In this document: one piece after another, positions 41,849 to 51,739 of the stretch
How positions within the stretch are numbered: the first letter of the stretch is position 1
Layout: the number at the start of each line of letters is the position of its first letter
Source: Pachyseris speciosa
Taxonomy: Eukaryota; Cnidaria; Anthozoa; Scleractinia; Pachyseridae
Reading direction: 5' to 3'
Length of the DNA: 64,000 nt
Assembly: GCA_016490735.1 (NCBI GenBank)
Contig: JAEMWC010001201.1
Coordinates: 162,501 to 226,500, forward strand
Translations under genes and position numbers: made by a program
Notes under the pieces: generated by a model
What the model was told of the DNA's origin: nothing
Database searches by the model: none
The model's input: the letters and a program-made list of their open reading frames with translations, nothing else

Positions 41849-43265
41849 AAAAAATAACTGAGATAACAAAAACGGATATGAGAAATACGCCGATCCCAGC
41901 CCAATCCAGGGAAAGAACTGTGCTAGTGGTGCCTCAGACACATTAAGTGAATCAATTTTGATAGTCATGGGCTTATACCCTAATTTTATAGCTTTTAAAC
42001 GATTCCCATGCCACAAAAAGAAGAGAACAACCTCACCTGGAATGAGAATAGTTTGATAATTAAAAAAAAAGCAGGAATAACTTAGTCAAATGGAAACGAT
42101 AGCTTTCATTCCATCTTAAAGTTAATTTCAACACCGCTATAGTGGCCTTTAACAATGCCTTTTGTTTCCGAATTTGACAATCAAGTCTTGACATCAACCA
42201 AGTCTTATAGCGTATTCCTCTCAGTTCCTATTTAAACAACCAAATAATTAGTGGAAATCATTTATTAGGCAACCATTTCTATAACACTGCCTTGTTAAAA
42301 ACTTCATAATAACTTGAACTAAGAATTTTTTCAATGGAAAGATTTTCTTCAAACGTATTCTTGACTAACAAAAAGTTCCATGACACATTAACAAGAAAGT
42401 TGACTTACGACAAGTAACAATCTTCGCTCTTTCAGCGCCTAGTGGCTGAAAGCAACACATTTTTAGAGTCGTTGATGTGCAGAATTTCTATTTTTCCAAT
42501 TGAGATAAACAAAATAGAACAAAAATAAACTGTTGTTTCCGTTTCACCAAAAACTTCATCTGAAAGTCTAAATTAAAGCTATATTTAAAATAGGGAATGC
42601 GATGAACACAAAAGGGAAGCACGTGTATCAAACCACCATTAGACCGAAAGAAAATTTTACATTTTGGTGTTTCAAAAGAGATAATGTGTTAAATTGACGT
42701 TAAGAGTTCCAAAAGCCGACATTTCGTGCGTTCCCCTTCGTCAGAGCAAATCAAGGAATTCTGAGTTGCAAGTAGTCAATAGAGTGAGCAGTGTAGCTAT
42801 GCTATTTTGGGAAAATATTGTTTCCGTTTCACCCAAAACGACAGCTGAAAGTCTAGTGAGGGCTTCTAGTGAGGGTGCTTTTAAGTTAGATCGCCGATCG
42901 CCGGAAACGCCTGAATATTAAAAGTATATATAATTTTATATTTTTACAAATGTCTTTACTTATCACAACATAAGAATAAATAGTACAGTTTTAGCACACT
43001 TTGTCTAGAAACCAACAAGTTGTTGACAGGACTGAAACAAAGCTGTCTCTCGACTGCAACATTTCTCAAAGAAAAATTCCCATAAACCATATGTGAAATA
43101 GTTTTAAGCTTTCTTTACCAGCGATTTTTTCTTCTTATTCTTCCGTTACACACAATTACACCGTCAAGAGTGATGAAGATTATAGAGGTACCATAAACAC
43201 GTCACCTTAACTGCAAAGATTCGGCGAAAGAAATACCCATACGGTCGTATTATTTTGACAGAAAA
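41849..43265 (+). promoter_or_regulatory. Flank of copy 6, then leader region of intact copy 7
   Basis: 41849-41970 is the 3' flank shared with copy 1. From about 42060 to 43265 the sequence matches the region upstream of copy 8 (45770-46620), including GCCTAGTGGCTGAAAGCAA, GATGTGCAGAA and AAAGATTCGGCGAAAGAAAT close to the start codon. Parts also match upstream of copies 5 and 10 (the CCGTTTCACCCAAAAC phrase at 42824 recurs inverted at 58201-58217). A repeat insertion lies at 42705-42815. The promoter of copy 7 is probably here, but no TATA element can be assigned. Confidence 0.5.
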
Positions 43266-44864
43266 ATGAGTAACGCTACATTGACGGAGGCTTTTGGTCA
43301 TATGGTGTTCAGTTTTACCAGAAGCATGACAGAACACTACAACCCAGAAGAACCAGAGTTTACCGAAGAGTCTTTTGGCTACAATCCCATAGAAAGCACG
43401 GGTCTTGAATGGTATTACCAGCCTGTTGATGAGCTTATTTACCAAGAATACAGTGATAAGGAAGCTACAAGCTCGGACTACCTAGCCTCAAGGAATCTCC
43501 CCGTAAGGGTTACAAACGCATGTTCACTAGAAGAAATTGAAGAAACGAATGAAGACACGCAAGATGAAGATAGGGCCATGGCTTGGAAGCGACTAAGACC
43601 AACCGCTCCGCACACAGTTTTTAAATCCATGATCGTTGGAGCTTTCATTTCACTTCTTAGTGCCACTTTTATTGGTACAGTGTACGTGCTCATCTCTTAC
43701 TTATCGTATAAAATTGGACTCAACTGTCAGTTTCACCCAAAGAAATCAATCCCAGTTAACGTGCAATGGACCAAATCTCTAGCTGGCGTAATGTCTTGTG
43801 CGTTTCTGTATATTTGGTACTTTGCAAATATTCTATTTCTCTTTCGCCCATTTCAGTTGAAGGGCGTAAAAAGAAAACTGTTCTTCGCTTGTTGTCTCAT
43901 TATATATCGTATTGCTTTACAGGCGTTTGGGATATCGCACTCTGTCATCTCAGGTTTGCAAAAGATTCCACTCAACATTCTCTTTCTTCTCAGTATGTCT
44001 TGGCAAGCTTGTCTTGTAACAAATCACCTCTGCAAACGCTCCAGAAGACAAAATCTTACGTTCTTTACCCAATTGATAATTACAGGTTGCGTCGTTTTCT
44101 TCATATACATCATCGTGGCATTACTAATTTATCCAGAATACAACAATCAAACCAAACATAGAAAACTTATAATCGAACTCTTCGCTCCTATCATTGGAGT
44201 CGCTGTCAACGCGATCTCTCGAATTTGTGTCCAGCGATTATATAATATCACCTATCCAGCATATTCGTATGTCCTGCTGTCCCCACTATATTTTGGCTCC
44301 GCGGTTATGTTTCGAGTATTACAAGCAGATCTTGATGACTTGCAGTCCATCGCTCTCCTTGGAATAATTCACGGTGCCGCAGAAGTCGTAGAGCGAAGCA
44401 CCATGGTTGTGATTGATCATATCTGTCATAAGCTTTGGAAAAGAACATCAGCTCCTTGGGCAAGTTTCCGTACTCCTCGCCGTGAGAGACTAATGGCTGA
44501 TATCGCCGTTATGAGCATGTTATACGAATCAACAGCTATAGTGGCCGTAAACGGGTTCTTATATTTGTATCAGTTCGTCTACTTGCAGAACAAGTCGTTT
44601 TACCGGGTACTTCTTTCATTTGCCGAGTATACTTCTATTCAGCTACCAGTAGAGTGGTTTTTCACCAGCCTCTCATTAGCGATCGAGACTCGTTATCAGA
44701 ACATGGCTGTTATGGCCGTTTGGCAGAGACGATGGAAAAGACACATTTCAGTGGCCCTCGTGAACGTGGTGCCCTTAGCTTTGTGGACCAGTACTAACCT
44801 CTTGGTAGTCGTACACGAACGCTTTCCTGAAGCAAAAAAACCATGCAAAATGCCGTTTTCTTGA
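43266..44864 (+). CDS. Uncharacterised multi-pass membrane protein, family copy 7 (intact, 532 aa)
   Basis: Single exon starting M-S-N-A-T-L-T-E-A-F-G-H. The N-terminal domain keeps E-E-P-E-F, G-Y-N-P-I-E-S-T-G-L-E-W-Y-Y-Q-P-V-D-E and an acidic run (residues 86-102) before M-A-W-K-R-L-R-P. About 11 hydrophobic segments follow. Loops include Y-N-I-T-Y-P-A-Y-S-Y, W-A-S-F-R-T-P-R-R-E-R-L-M-A-D-I and E-T-R-Y-Q-N-M-A. It ends C-K-M-P-F-S. Relative to copies 4 and 10 it lacks five residues in segment 3, taking out the conserved acidic residue of the C-[LV]-D-x-x-Y-R motif. It is closest to copy 10 (-). I do not recognise the family. Expression and function are unknown; the open frame and close paralogy support a real gene. 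Confidence 0.85.
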   Translation: MSNATLTEAFGHMVFSFTRSMTEHYNPEEPEFTEESFGYNPIESTGLEWYYQPVDELIYQEYSDKEATSSDYLASRNLPVRVTNACSLEEIEETNEDTQDEDRAMAWKRLRPTAPHTVFKSMIVGAFISLLSATFIGTVYVLISYLSYKIGLNCQFHPKKSIPVNVQWTKSLAGVMSCAFLYIWYFANILFLFRPFQLKGVKRKLFFACCLIIYRIALQAFGISHSVISGLQKIPLNILFLLSMSWQACLVTNHLCKRSRRQNLTFFTQLIITGCVVFFIYIIVALLIYPEYNNQTKHRKLIIELFAPIIGVAVNAISRICVQRLYNITYPAYSYVLLSPLYFGSAVMFRVLQADLDDLQSIALLGIIHGAAEVVERSTMVVIDHICHKLWKRTSAPWASFRTPRRERLMADIAVMSMLYESTAIVAVNGFLYLYQFVYLQNKSFYRVLLSFAEYTSIQLPVEWFFTSLSLAIETRYQNMAVMAVWQRRWKRHISVALVNVVPLALWTSTNLLVVVHERFPEAKKPCKMPFS

Positions 44865-45344
44865 GCTTTACATTTTTCACTGACAGAAAAAACAACGACA
44901 ACAACAAAAACTGACTTGTGATCATAGAGAGTGGAAAAGAGAGCACTCCAAAATACACTTGCTTCTCATAGACTACACATTTTTCATCAACATATGATCT
45001 CGGCTTGTAAGCCAACCTTCCTTACTATAGCGCCGAATTGCAAATCTCATTTTGCCATTATTCAGCTTTAAGTAATTTAACATGCAAAATAATATAGTTG
45101 TAGTGTAACACGGTGGTGCTCTCTGTTTTGGTGGTTTTTGAAGCTCAGTGAGGAGGGGACTCTAGTTTTACTCTCACTATTCTCAGCAAGCCTGCTACAC
45201 CTGGTTTTCTCTGCCCTCTGAAAACCATTCGGTACTAGCACTCTACAGATGGAAAGGATTTCTACTTCGCCTCCTGTCAGCTGTTGTTGTCGATCCATGG
45301 TAGCTGCAGTTTCTCTTGCACACATCGTTGAAGCCGAGGATGGA
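44865..45344. other. Downstream of copy 7: no gene seen
   Basis: Only short chance ORFs. An ATTTTGCCATTATTCA phrase at 45049 is shared with 27411. Confidence 0.4.
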
Positions 45345-45740
45345 TCGTCCAACTGGGCTTTTCCCTTCGTCAGAACGAATCCAGGAATTGTGGGTTGCAA
45401 GTTGTTTATACAGTGAGCAGTGAAGCTAGGTTATTGTGGAAACATCGTTAAACATAAAACAGAGGGTGTGTTCCTTTGGGATGATCCAGATCAGTATCAA
45501 TGATCCAAGATCACTAGGACCATGGTGCAATCTTTCCCACAGTGGATTCGTCGGTTTTTTTGGCGCACCAGGGTCCATAGATGCACCATAGATCCTGATC
45601 TGGATCATCCCAAAGGAACGCACCCTTTGTTTTCTGATTAACCATATTTCCATAATAGCGTACCTTCAGTGTTCATGATATGAACCACTTGCAATCCCTT
45701 GATTCGCTATGACGAAGGAAAAAGCCCGAAACGTCAGCTT
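45345..45740. repeat. Inverted pair of an interspersed repeat
   Basis: 45345-45440 (CTTTTCCCTTCGTCAGAACG) is inverted at 45640-45740 (CGAAACGTCAGCTTTTGGAA at its far end). Single copies in the first orientation lie at 29948-30035 and 42705-42815. A MITE has landed between the arms. The CGAAACGTCAGC theme is common in invertebrate interspersed repeats, but I cannot name the element. Confidence 0.6.
45463..45626. mobile_element. MITE with about 37-bp terminal repeats
   Basis: AGGGTGTGTTCCTTTGGGAT at the left is matched by ATCCCAAAGGAACGCACCCT at the right; the arms extend through GATCCAGATCAG. The interior is non-coding. Confidence 0.8.
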
Positions 45741-45769
45741 TTGGAACTCTTTGCGCTCCAAAAAATAAC

Positions 45770-46605
45770 AACTTGGTCGAATGGAAACCATCGCTTTACT
45801 TTGGATCTGTATGTTAATTAATTTCAACACAATTTAACAATACCTGTTGTTTTCTAATCTGATACGCCTTTTTCACACGTGATTTCATTTTCTTTTAACA
45901 TATTCCTCTCAGTTCTTATCTCCTATCTCTATCTCTCAGTTCTTATCATATTGTCTTAGCACACCATTTCACCATTAGACTACCTTGGTAAGAGCTTTAT
46001 AACGACTTGGCTAAGAATTTTTTCAGTGGAAATATTTCCTTCAATCGTATTCTTGGCTCTCAGATAGTACCAAAAAGTGGACAAATAACAATCTTACGCC
46101 CTTTCAACGCCTAGTGGCTGAAAGCAAGAATTTTTTAAAGTACTTGATGTGCAGAAAATCTGTTTTTCCACCAGGGATAAACAAAATAATAATAATAATA
46201 ATAAATACCCAAAACTTCAGCTGAAAGTGTAAATGAAAAGTATATTTTTACAAATGTCGCTACTAACTACTATATACATATTAGAATAGATCATGTATAC
46301 TTAGCACAGTTTTAATTATTTCTTTGAGAGAAAACAAAGCTAACTCCCGACCGCAACATTTTTAGTAAAAAGATTGCCATAAACGATTAGTTAAAGACCT
46401 TTATGACCTCTTTACCAGTGATTTCTTTTCGTGTGTTTCTTTCTTTCCGTTCTTTTCTGTCCCATATAACTACTCTGTCAAGAGTGATAAAAATTACAGA
46501 GGCTCCATAATGAACGTGTCACCGTAACAGCAAAGATTCGGGGAAAGGAATACCCATACCGAGGATAACGTAAATCGCTTCTGGTCAATAATTTTAACGA
46601 GAAAG
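45770..46605 (+). repeat. Duplicated leader region (copy 8), match of 42060-43265
   Basis: It shares blocks with the copy 7 leader in the same order: ATTTCAACAC, ATATTCCTCTCAGTT, GACAAATAACAATCTT, GCCTAGTGGCTGAAAGCAA, GACCGCAACATTTTT and AAGATTCGGGGAAAGGAATA before the start codon. It ends at a start codon whose gene is gone. Confidence 0.8.
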
Positions 46606-46626
46606 ATGAGTAGCACTATATGTCAG
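46606..46626 (+). pseudogene. Membrane-protein family copy 8: start codon remnant
   Basis: ATGAGTAGCACTATA (M-S-S-T-I) matches the family N-terminus directly after a well-conserved family leader. From about 46621 the sequence is unrelated. The ORF continuing to 46806 is therefore not a family member. The gene body was deleted or replaced. Confidence 0.7.
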
Positions 46627-46994
46627 ATGTCAGATCCTCCTAACGAATTATTCTTCGACATCTCAAGATGGTGTCATTTTCCTTTCACCACATCTAGAAT
46701 TCTGGCCAAAAGTTGCTGGGACACATCCCCTTTTCGCTCTAAAACCCACGATTTCAACTATGTCCTGTACCTTTTGGAAAAAAAAGACAAATGCAAGCCA
46801 GTGTAAATGACCACCCTCCACCCAGAGCAATGTTAAAAGGAAAAGATTGAAGCTATTCTGAAGCTATCCTCAATGTTTGTTTATTTTGAAGATATGGAAA
46901 GATTTTCGTAGTTGACAATGACCCTTCTCAACGACGTAGAGTTGCAACACGGGCTCTTGAAGCACGGACCGACCTAGGCCGGCAAATTACGTAA
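46627..46994. other. Non-coding stretch
   Basis: ORF 46606-46806 reads through here without a recognisable domain. Nothing else is seen. Confidence 0.35.
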
Positions 46995-47224
46995 GCCCGG
47001 TTTACACGACAAGGTTTTAGGGCCCGGCACTCCTAAATTTGGCACGCAAGCCAATTTTTCTGGCCCGCCACTGTCCCATTTACACGACAAAATTTGGCAA
47101 ATCTAGTTTCGAGATGGGCACGCCTAAAATAAGAAACGGTACCCCATATGTCTGAGCATTCGCCAGCGGTTGAACCCCTTTTTGGCGAACCCTTTATATA
47201 CCATCTGGATCGAGTTTGACAAAA

Positions 47225-47328
47225 ATGGCGGACGCGGCACAGCGCGCAATTCAACTGGCAATTGTCTGGTTTTTGAAGAAGCAAAGGGCTAAAAGGGCTC
47301 GAATGATTGAAGATAAACGTTCGTCTTT

Positions 47329-47359
<31 letters not shown>

Positions 47360-47724
47360 ACAGGCAACGCAGGTATTATTTTGGGCAACTTTTGCTTGCC
47401 TGCATCAATCAGCCGCTCTTGAGAACTATTTGGTTTGAAATGGTTACCGATACGTTCAACGGCAAACAATGGTATCAGAACTTTCGTGTCACCAAGGTGA
47501 CGTTTACCTTCCTGTTGGATGAAATTCGTGGCGACATTTCTCGTCAAAATATGACAATGCGCAAAGCTGTCTCACCTGAACGTCGTCTCGCTCTCACTCT
47601 GTATTACTTAGCATCGATTGCAGAGTACAGGACAGTGGCACATCTCTTTGGCGTTTCTACTTCTTTTGTATGCATATGCATTAAAGTTGTATGCGAGGCG
47701 ATAAATCGACGTGTTAGAAATTGA
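47225..47724 (+). pseudogene. Harbinger-type transposase, N-terminal half
   Basis: The first part (47225 on: M-A-D-A-A-Q-R-A-I-Q-L-A-I) is split from the second by a TA-repeat stretch that may be an intron, and the two are in different frames. The second part has W-F-E-M-V, F-R-V-T-K-V-T-F-T-F-L-L-D-E-I, P-E-R-R-L-A-L-T-L-Y-Y-L-A and V-A-H-L-F-G-V-S. This is the helix-turn-helix-like region before the DDE domain. It stops at 47724, and the catalytic domain is absent. Confidence 0.75.
47333..47358. repeat. TA microsatellite
   Basis: About 13 TA units inside the transposase remnant. Confidence 0.95.
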
Positions 47725-48290
47725 TATTTACACATAATTACGCAAGGCGGAAAAAGATGCCAAGTGACCAAGAAGAAACACAGCTTGACTTTAGAGTGTA
47801 GACTGTAGAATATCTTGTAAAAGCTAGGGAAATTCATCTATCATCTATGAGTGAAGCCGTATTTTCGATAACTGGAAATTGTAAAGATAGCAATTATCCG
47901 AGGAAGAACGAAAATAAACATCCTAAAATTTACAACACGACCATTTTTCAGAGCTATAAAATTTCCAAGGACAACTGTGTGCTTTCTTCGGACCACAGAT
48001 CTATTAAGGCCGACGTTGCCTCCACAGACCAGGTTTTTCCACGGTGTTTTTACTGACAGTACACAGAGGCGTCCGACCTTTCAGACGACGCCATTTTGTT
48101 TGTTGAAGAACATGTGCGCATGTGCAACTGAATTTGGGCACGCGGGCCCATTTTTTGGCGGGCCTAGACTACCTCGCCATGCGGTCTCGGCCCGCCTAAG
48201 TTTTGGGCACGCGGGCCGCGAAAAAATTTTTGGCCCGCGTGCCAAAATTTAGGAGTGCCGGGCCCAAAAACCTTGTCGTGTAAACTGGGC

Positions 48291-49340
48291 TGTTGTACTT
48301 GTTTATTTTTTTCGTGGATTAACTGGCGGCGGACTAATCAATCTAGTCCGAGCAAACTCCGTTTATTACACGCGAATTTGCATTGACGTTTTAGCCGGTA
48401 AAAAACAAAATACAACTGAACAAAAGTTTTCAAATGTCTTGCCTTACAGCGGCAAAAAATGATCCTCGAAATTTTCATGAAGAATTTTAACCGGCATTTT
48501 AAGATCAGAAACCTGAGCTGTATTAGAAGAGTGTTTACCTTGCAGAGTTTTTAACGTTTACAAGTATTATGCAACTGAAGACAGTGACTCTAGCTTGAAA
48601 CTTTCTCCTCAACATAAAGGCATAAATTGAACCATAAGAGAAACCTCGTTTCTTCTTGAATTAAACTTAACAAAAATTGAATAATTGAAAAAGTGTAAAC
48701 TCCAAGCAAAGAAACCGATAAATATGGTATGGCTCGTAAATTAAAACTACACTTATCGCTGCAACAACGAACAACAACAACAAGTGCAATATTTTTACAA
48801 CATCACAGAGACGGCCGGAATGTCATGACAACAAAATACAAGTGTATACTTTCTTTTTTTTTTTTAATCGTGAAAAGACCTCGATTATACAAGGCAAAAA
48901 TACACATGACAACCCGAAATGGCGTTCACAGCGCTGAACTTGCAATAATATATGGCGGTACGCTAAGCTTCAACTTTGAAATTAAATTCAGTTGTGTATT
49001 CAGTTGAACGTACTCACCTTTTCAGAAATTACAACGATTTTAATCCCACTGCTTCTTTCTTCATCCACTTAACAACCAAGAAGCACTTAACAACCATTCG
49101 TGGTTAATATAAAACATCATTTAAGGCCATGTTTGGGCTTTCACTTTGATGAAAATTCTCGATCGCTCCCAGCTTTGCTTCAAAGTCGGCAGAGCTCCGT
49201 ACGCGGGGGCCGGATGGGAAAAATCGGACCGCTGGGGGCGCGCCATCAGCCAATCAGATCCAAGGATTTAGGATTCAGGACAGCTGTGATGCTTTAGAAA
49301 AACATAAATACCACTTATTAACATAGAGTGAAGTCATTAC
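48291..49340. other. Non-coding stretch
   Basis: ORFs at 48729-49007 and 49100-49297 have no recognisable domain. I see no gene. Confidence 0.4.
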
Positions 49341-49408
49341 AGGGAAATCTCAGACCGAGGCCTTCATGTATCGAGGTCAATACATCAAGGCCGAGGTCTA
49401 AGATCCCT
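49341..49408. repeat. Foldback repeat, about 28-bp arms
   Basis: 49341-49370 and 49381-49408 are inverted (core AGACCGAGGCCTT against AAGGCCGAGGTCT) with spacer TCGAGGTCAA, itself a short repeat of the arm theme. Confidence 0.8.
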
Positions 49409-49808
49409 ATAACTACCAAACGTTCCAGGTTAATAAGTTACTTATTATATGGCCTTTTTAGCACTGGAAAAAAACCGGAAGCGTTTTCCAATACCCGCTT
49501 TGCGCGCGCAAGCGGTCATTCGAGGGCATTTTATTGAACCGAAACGAAACTGGCTATGCGATCGAAACCAGATGTGAGAGAAGACACAGTTTCTTTGACA
49601 ATGAGACAATTTTTGTCTTCATTACGCCAAGATCTAGGGTAAATGTAACCAGTTTAATTTCACAAAACAAACGGACATGTGTTTACAAGTGTTTGACTCT
49701 TAAAAAGTTTAAAAGCTAAGGCAAAAATGGGCCTAGTTTGAGAAGTTGAATTTTGAGCACGTGGGGAGAACTTGCAGTGATTTCAGTGAACTTTGCGATG
49801 AATGCTAA
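49409..49808. other. Non-coding stretch
   Basis: No domain in any frame; short ORFs only. Confidence 0.4.
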
Positions 49809-50129
49809 TTAATCTTCGTCGTCTCTTTCAGTAACACCACGTCGCTTTTTCCTTTGTTGGATCAACTTCACTGGGCCATTGAAGATGTGCAAATATATTT
49901 TCCTTACGTTTTTAAAGAACTTTCCCAGGAGGTGGTCAAGTTCTTCTGGTGGTAAGTCCAAAATCTGAACATTTCTCTTGTTTATCTCGCCAAGAAACCG
50001 ATAAAAGTACTTCATATCACTTGACGTTTCTTTCACAGTGTTTTTACTTTTCTGTTCTTGAACAAACTTTTGTAATTCATCTTGATTGTTACTGGAATTT
50101 TCGTCTCCGTGAGTGGCAACATTGGCCAT
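49809..50129 (-). CDS. Crypton/DUF3504-like recombinase N-terminal exon (partial)
   Basis: 106 codons on the minus strand read L-Q-K-F-V-Q-E-Q-K-S-K-N-T-V, then D-M-K-Y-F-Y-R-F-L-G-E-I-N, I-L-D-L-P-P-E-E-L-D-H-L-L and F-F-K-N-V-R-K. This resembles the core-binding end of the tyrosine-recombinase-like DUF3504 family, which includes Crypton transposons and host genes derived from them. A GTAAGG at the N-V-R-K position could be a splice donor, so the part after it may be intron. No catalytic recombinase exon was found in the window. An upstream ATG frame (M-S-D-E-E-S-R-S-E-S) stops just before this one. It may be a broken element or an exon of a domesticated gene. Confidence 0.45.
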   Translation of the reverse strand: MANVATHGDENSSNNQDELQKFVQEQKSKNTVKETSSDMKYFYRFLGEINKRNVQILDLPPEELDHLLGKFFKNVRKIYLHIFNGPVKLIQQRKKRRGVTERDDED

Positions 50130-51739
50130 GTTGTTTTTCTCAGTTTTGACTCTCGCTGCGGCTCTCTTCGTCGCTCATACTAGAGAAGTATGAAGTCTCG
50201 GTATGCGAGTATTTTTCTTTCAGTTACTGAAAAGATAGTTAAATTTAGTCCGTATTTTTTTTGTTTTCGCCCTCGCGCTCGTAACTTTCACAAGCTCACA
50301 CCTCAAAAGAGCCTTCGAGCCAAGAAAAATTTTCATAATTCCTGGTCATTACAAGAAAATCTTGCCCGCTCAGCAGCCAATCAGAGGGCGCGTACTATTG
50401 TAGCCATATAATAAAAACAGCTATTTTACGGAAAAAGTATCATCAGAGTATGCCGACTCCTTTGTTTACGTCACGCTCTCGTCAGCTCTCCCCACCCCCA
50501 ACCCAAAAGATATGTTACAGTTTTGCTGCTGACATAAACTTACCATGGATCGACTATTCAGGCTCTATTGGTAATCCAAAAGCATCAAAAACGTTATGAT
50601 TGTCAGTAATTATTGATTTCCCGTTGACAATTAGACTTGCCCCGAGTCGACCTCTCGAGTCTCACAGCAAAAAATGCCGAGAGGAGCGAGCTTTTAAGGC
50701 CGCGAAGCGGCTGAGCGAGCGACGAAGTTGCGAGAGGGTCGACTTGTCTCGCTTAAAGGGTTTTCATTTGCGTTTCGCGCCAAAAAATGGGAAGTGGCGT
50801 GACTCGCATTTGGAAGAAGAGAGTCACGTTTCGTTGCTCATAATTACTTTTGATTGATAACTTTACCAACTCTAGTTGGTCTAAGCGCAGCGACCCGTTT
50901 GGGTCGCTAAAATTGGCTCCAATGAAGTATGAAAAGTCCTTCGTCCCGCACCATAGCAAATAGGACGAAGGACTTTTTCGAATCTAGTTGATACTTTGTG
51001 GCCATAAATATTTTAGAACAGGCCGATCAAGGGAGCTGTAATCCGTCTGTGTCCTTAGAACTTCATCAGGGTTTTGGCCACCCTGACTCAGACGTAATCC
51101 TAAAACTCAACAGGAACGAAATTGCTCAATCATATTCACATTAAGTGAAAAAAAGCCTGGAATCCGTGCAGAAAGTCAAATATAAAAATGCGCGCATGTG
51201 TTTCCTTCAGACCCAAGTTTCCCAGTCGACCCAAGAACTTTTAGCTGGAGACTGAATAAATAGGCTGTGACAAAAGTTAGCTTTGGAAATTTATGACTAA
51301 AAAATTAAAAACTGTCCCTGCTTTAGAACGTGTTTCATCAATTGTTACAAAAATAGGCCTTAAGTGAAATACGTGTAACTACGACATAAACGTGCTCAGA
51401 AGGAACGGTAGAGCTAACCACCTAACCACTGGATTTCTTAAAAAAAAAAATAACAAATCAGTTATGGAAACAGCTGTCACGTACAGCTGTACTCCATGCA
51501 ATGCACTAATAGCTGTCATGCTTACAGTCATATTACCTTCGTATTAGCTGAATTAAGAAGGTCCTGGGAAGGTTATAAAACCAATAGAAGACGTGTTGGA
51601 GTTACTCAGTAACGCTGAGCAACCCATGATTCATACCTGAAAGTTACTGTCAGCAAACGCTTCGAAAGGCAAAAAGCGATTATTTAAGTGGATAAGACAT
51701 CAAGCAAGGAAGATCCAAACTGAATTTTAAGGCGTCAAC
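50130..51739. other. Repeat-rich stretch up to family copy 9
   Basis: 50640-50760 has inverted themes (GTCGACCTCTCG and CGAGAGGGTCGAC), so it is a foldback repeat. Short hairpins lie at 50867-50915. The leader of copy 9 (about 51540-51739) does not visibly match the two leader classes. No gene is seen. Confidence 0.4.

Larger units (their letters stand above)
46995..48290. mobile_element. Harbinger-derived element, deletion derivative with long terminal repeats
   Basis: The terminal repeats are about 58 bp: GCCCGGTTTACACGACAAGG at the left and CCTTGTCGTGTAAACTGGGC at the right, with GGGCCCGGCACTCCTAAATT inside both. A further inverted portion (TTTGGCACGC/GCGTGCCAAA themes) extends the arms. 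Inside is a broken N-terminal half of a Harbinger-type transposase and no MADF or Myb gene. No target duplication is visible. Confidence 0.75.
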
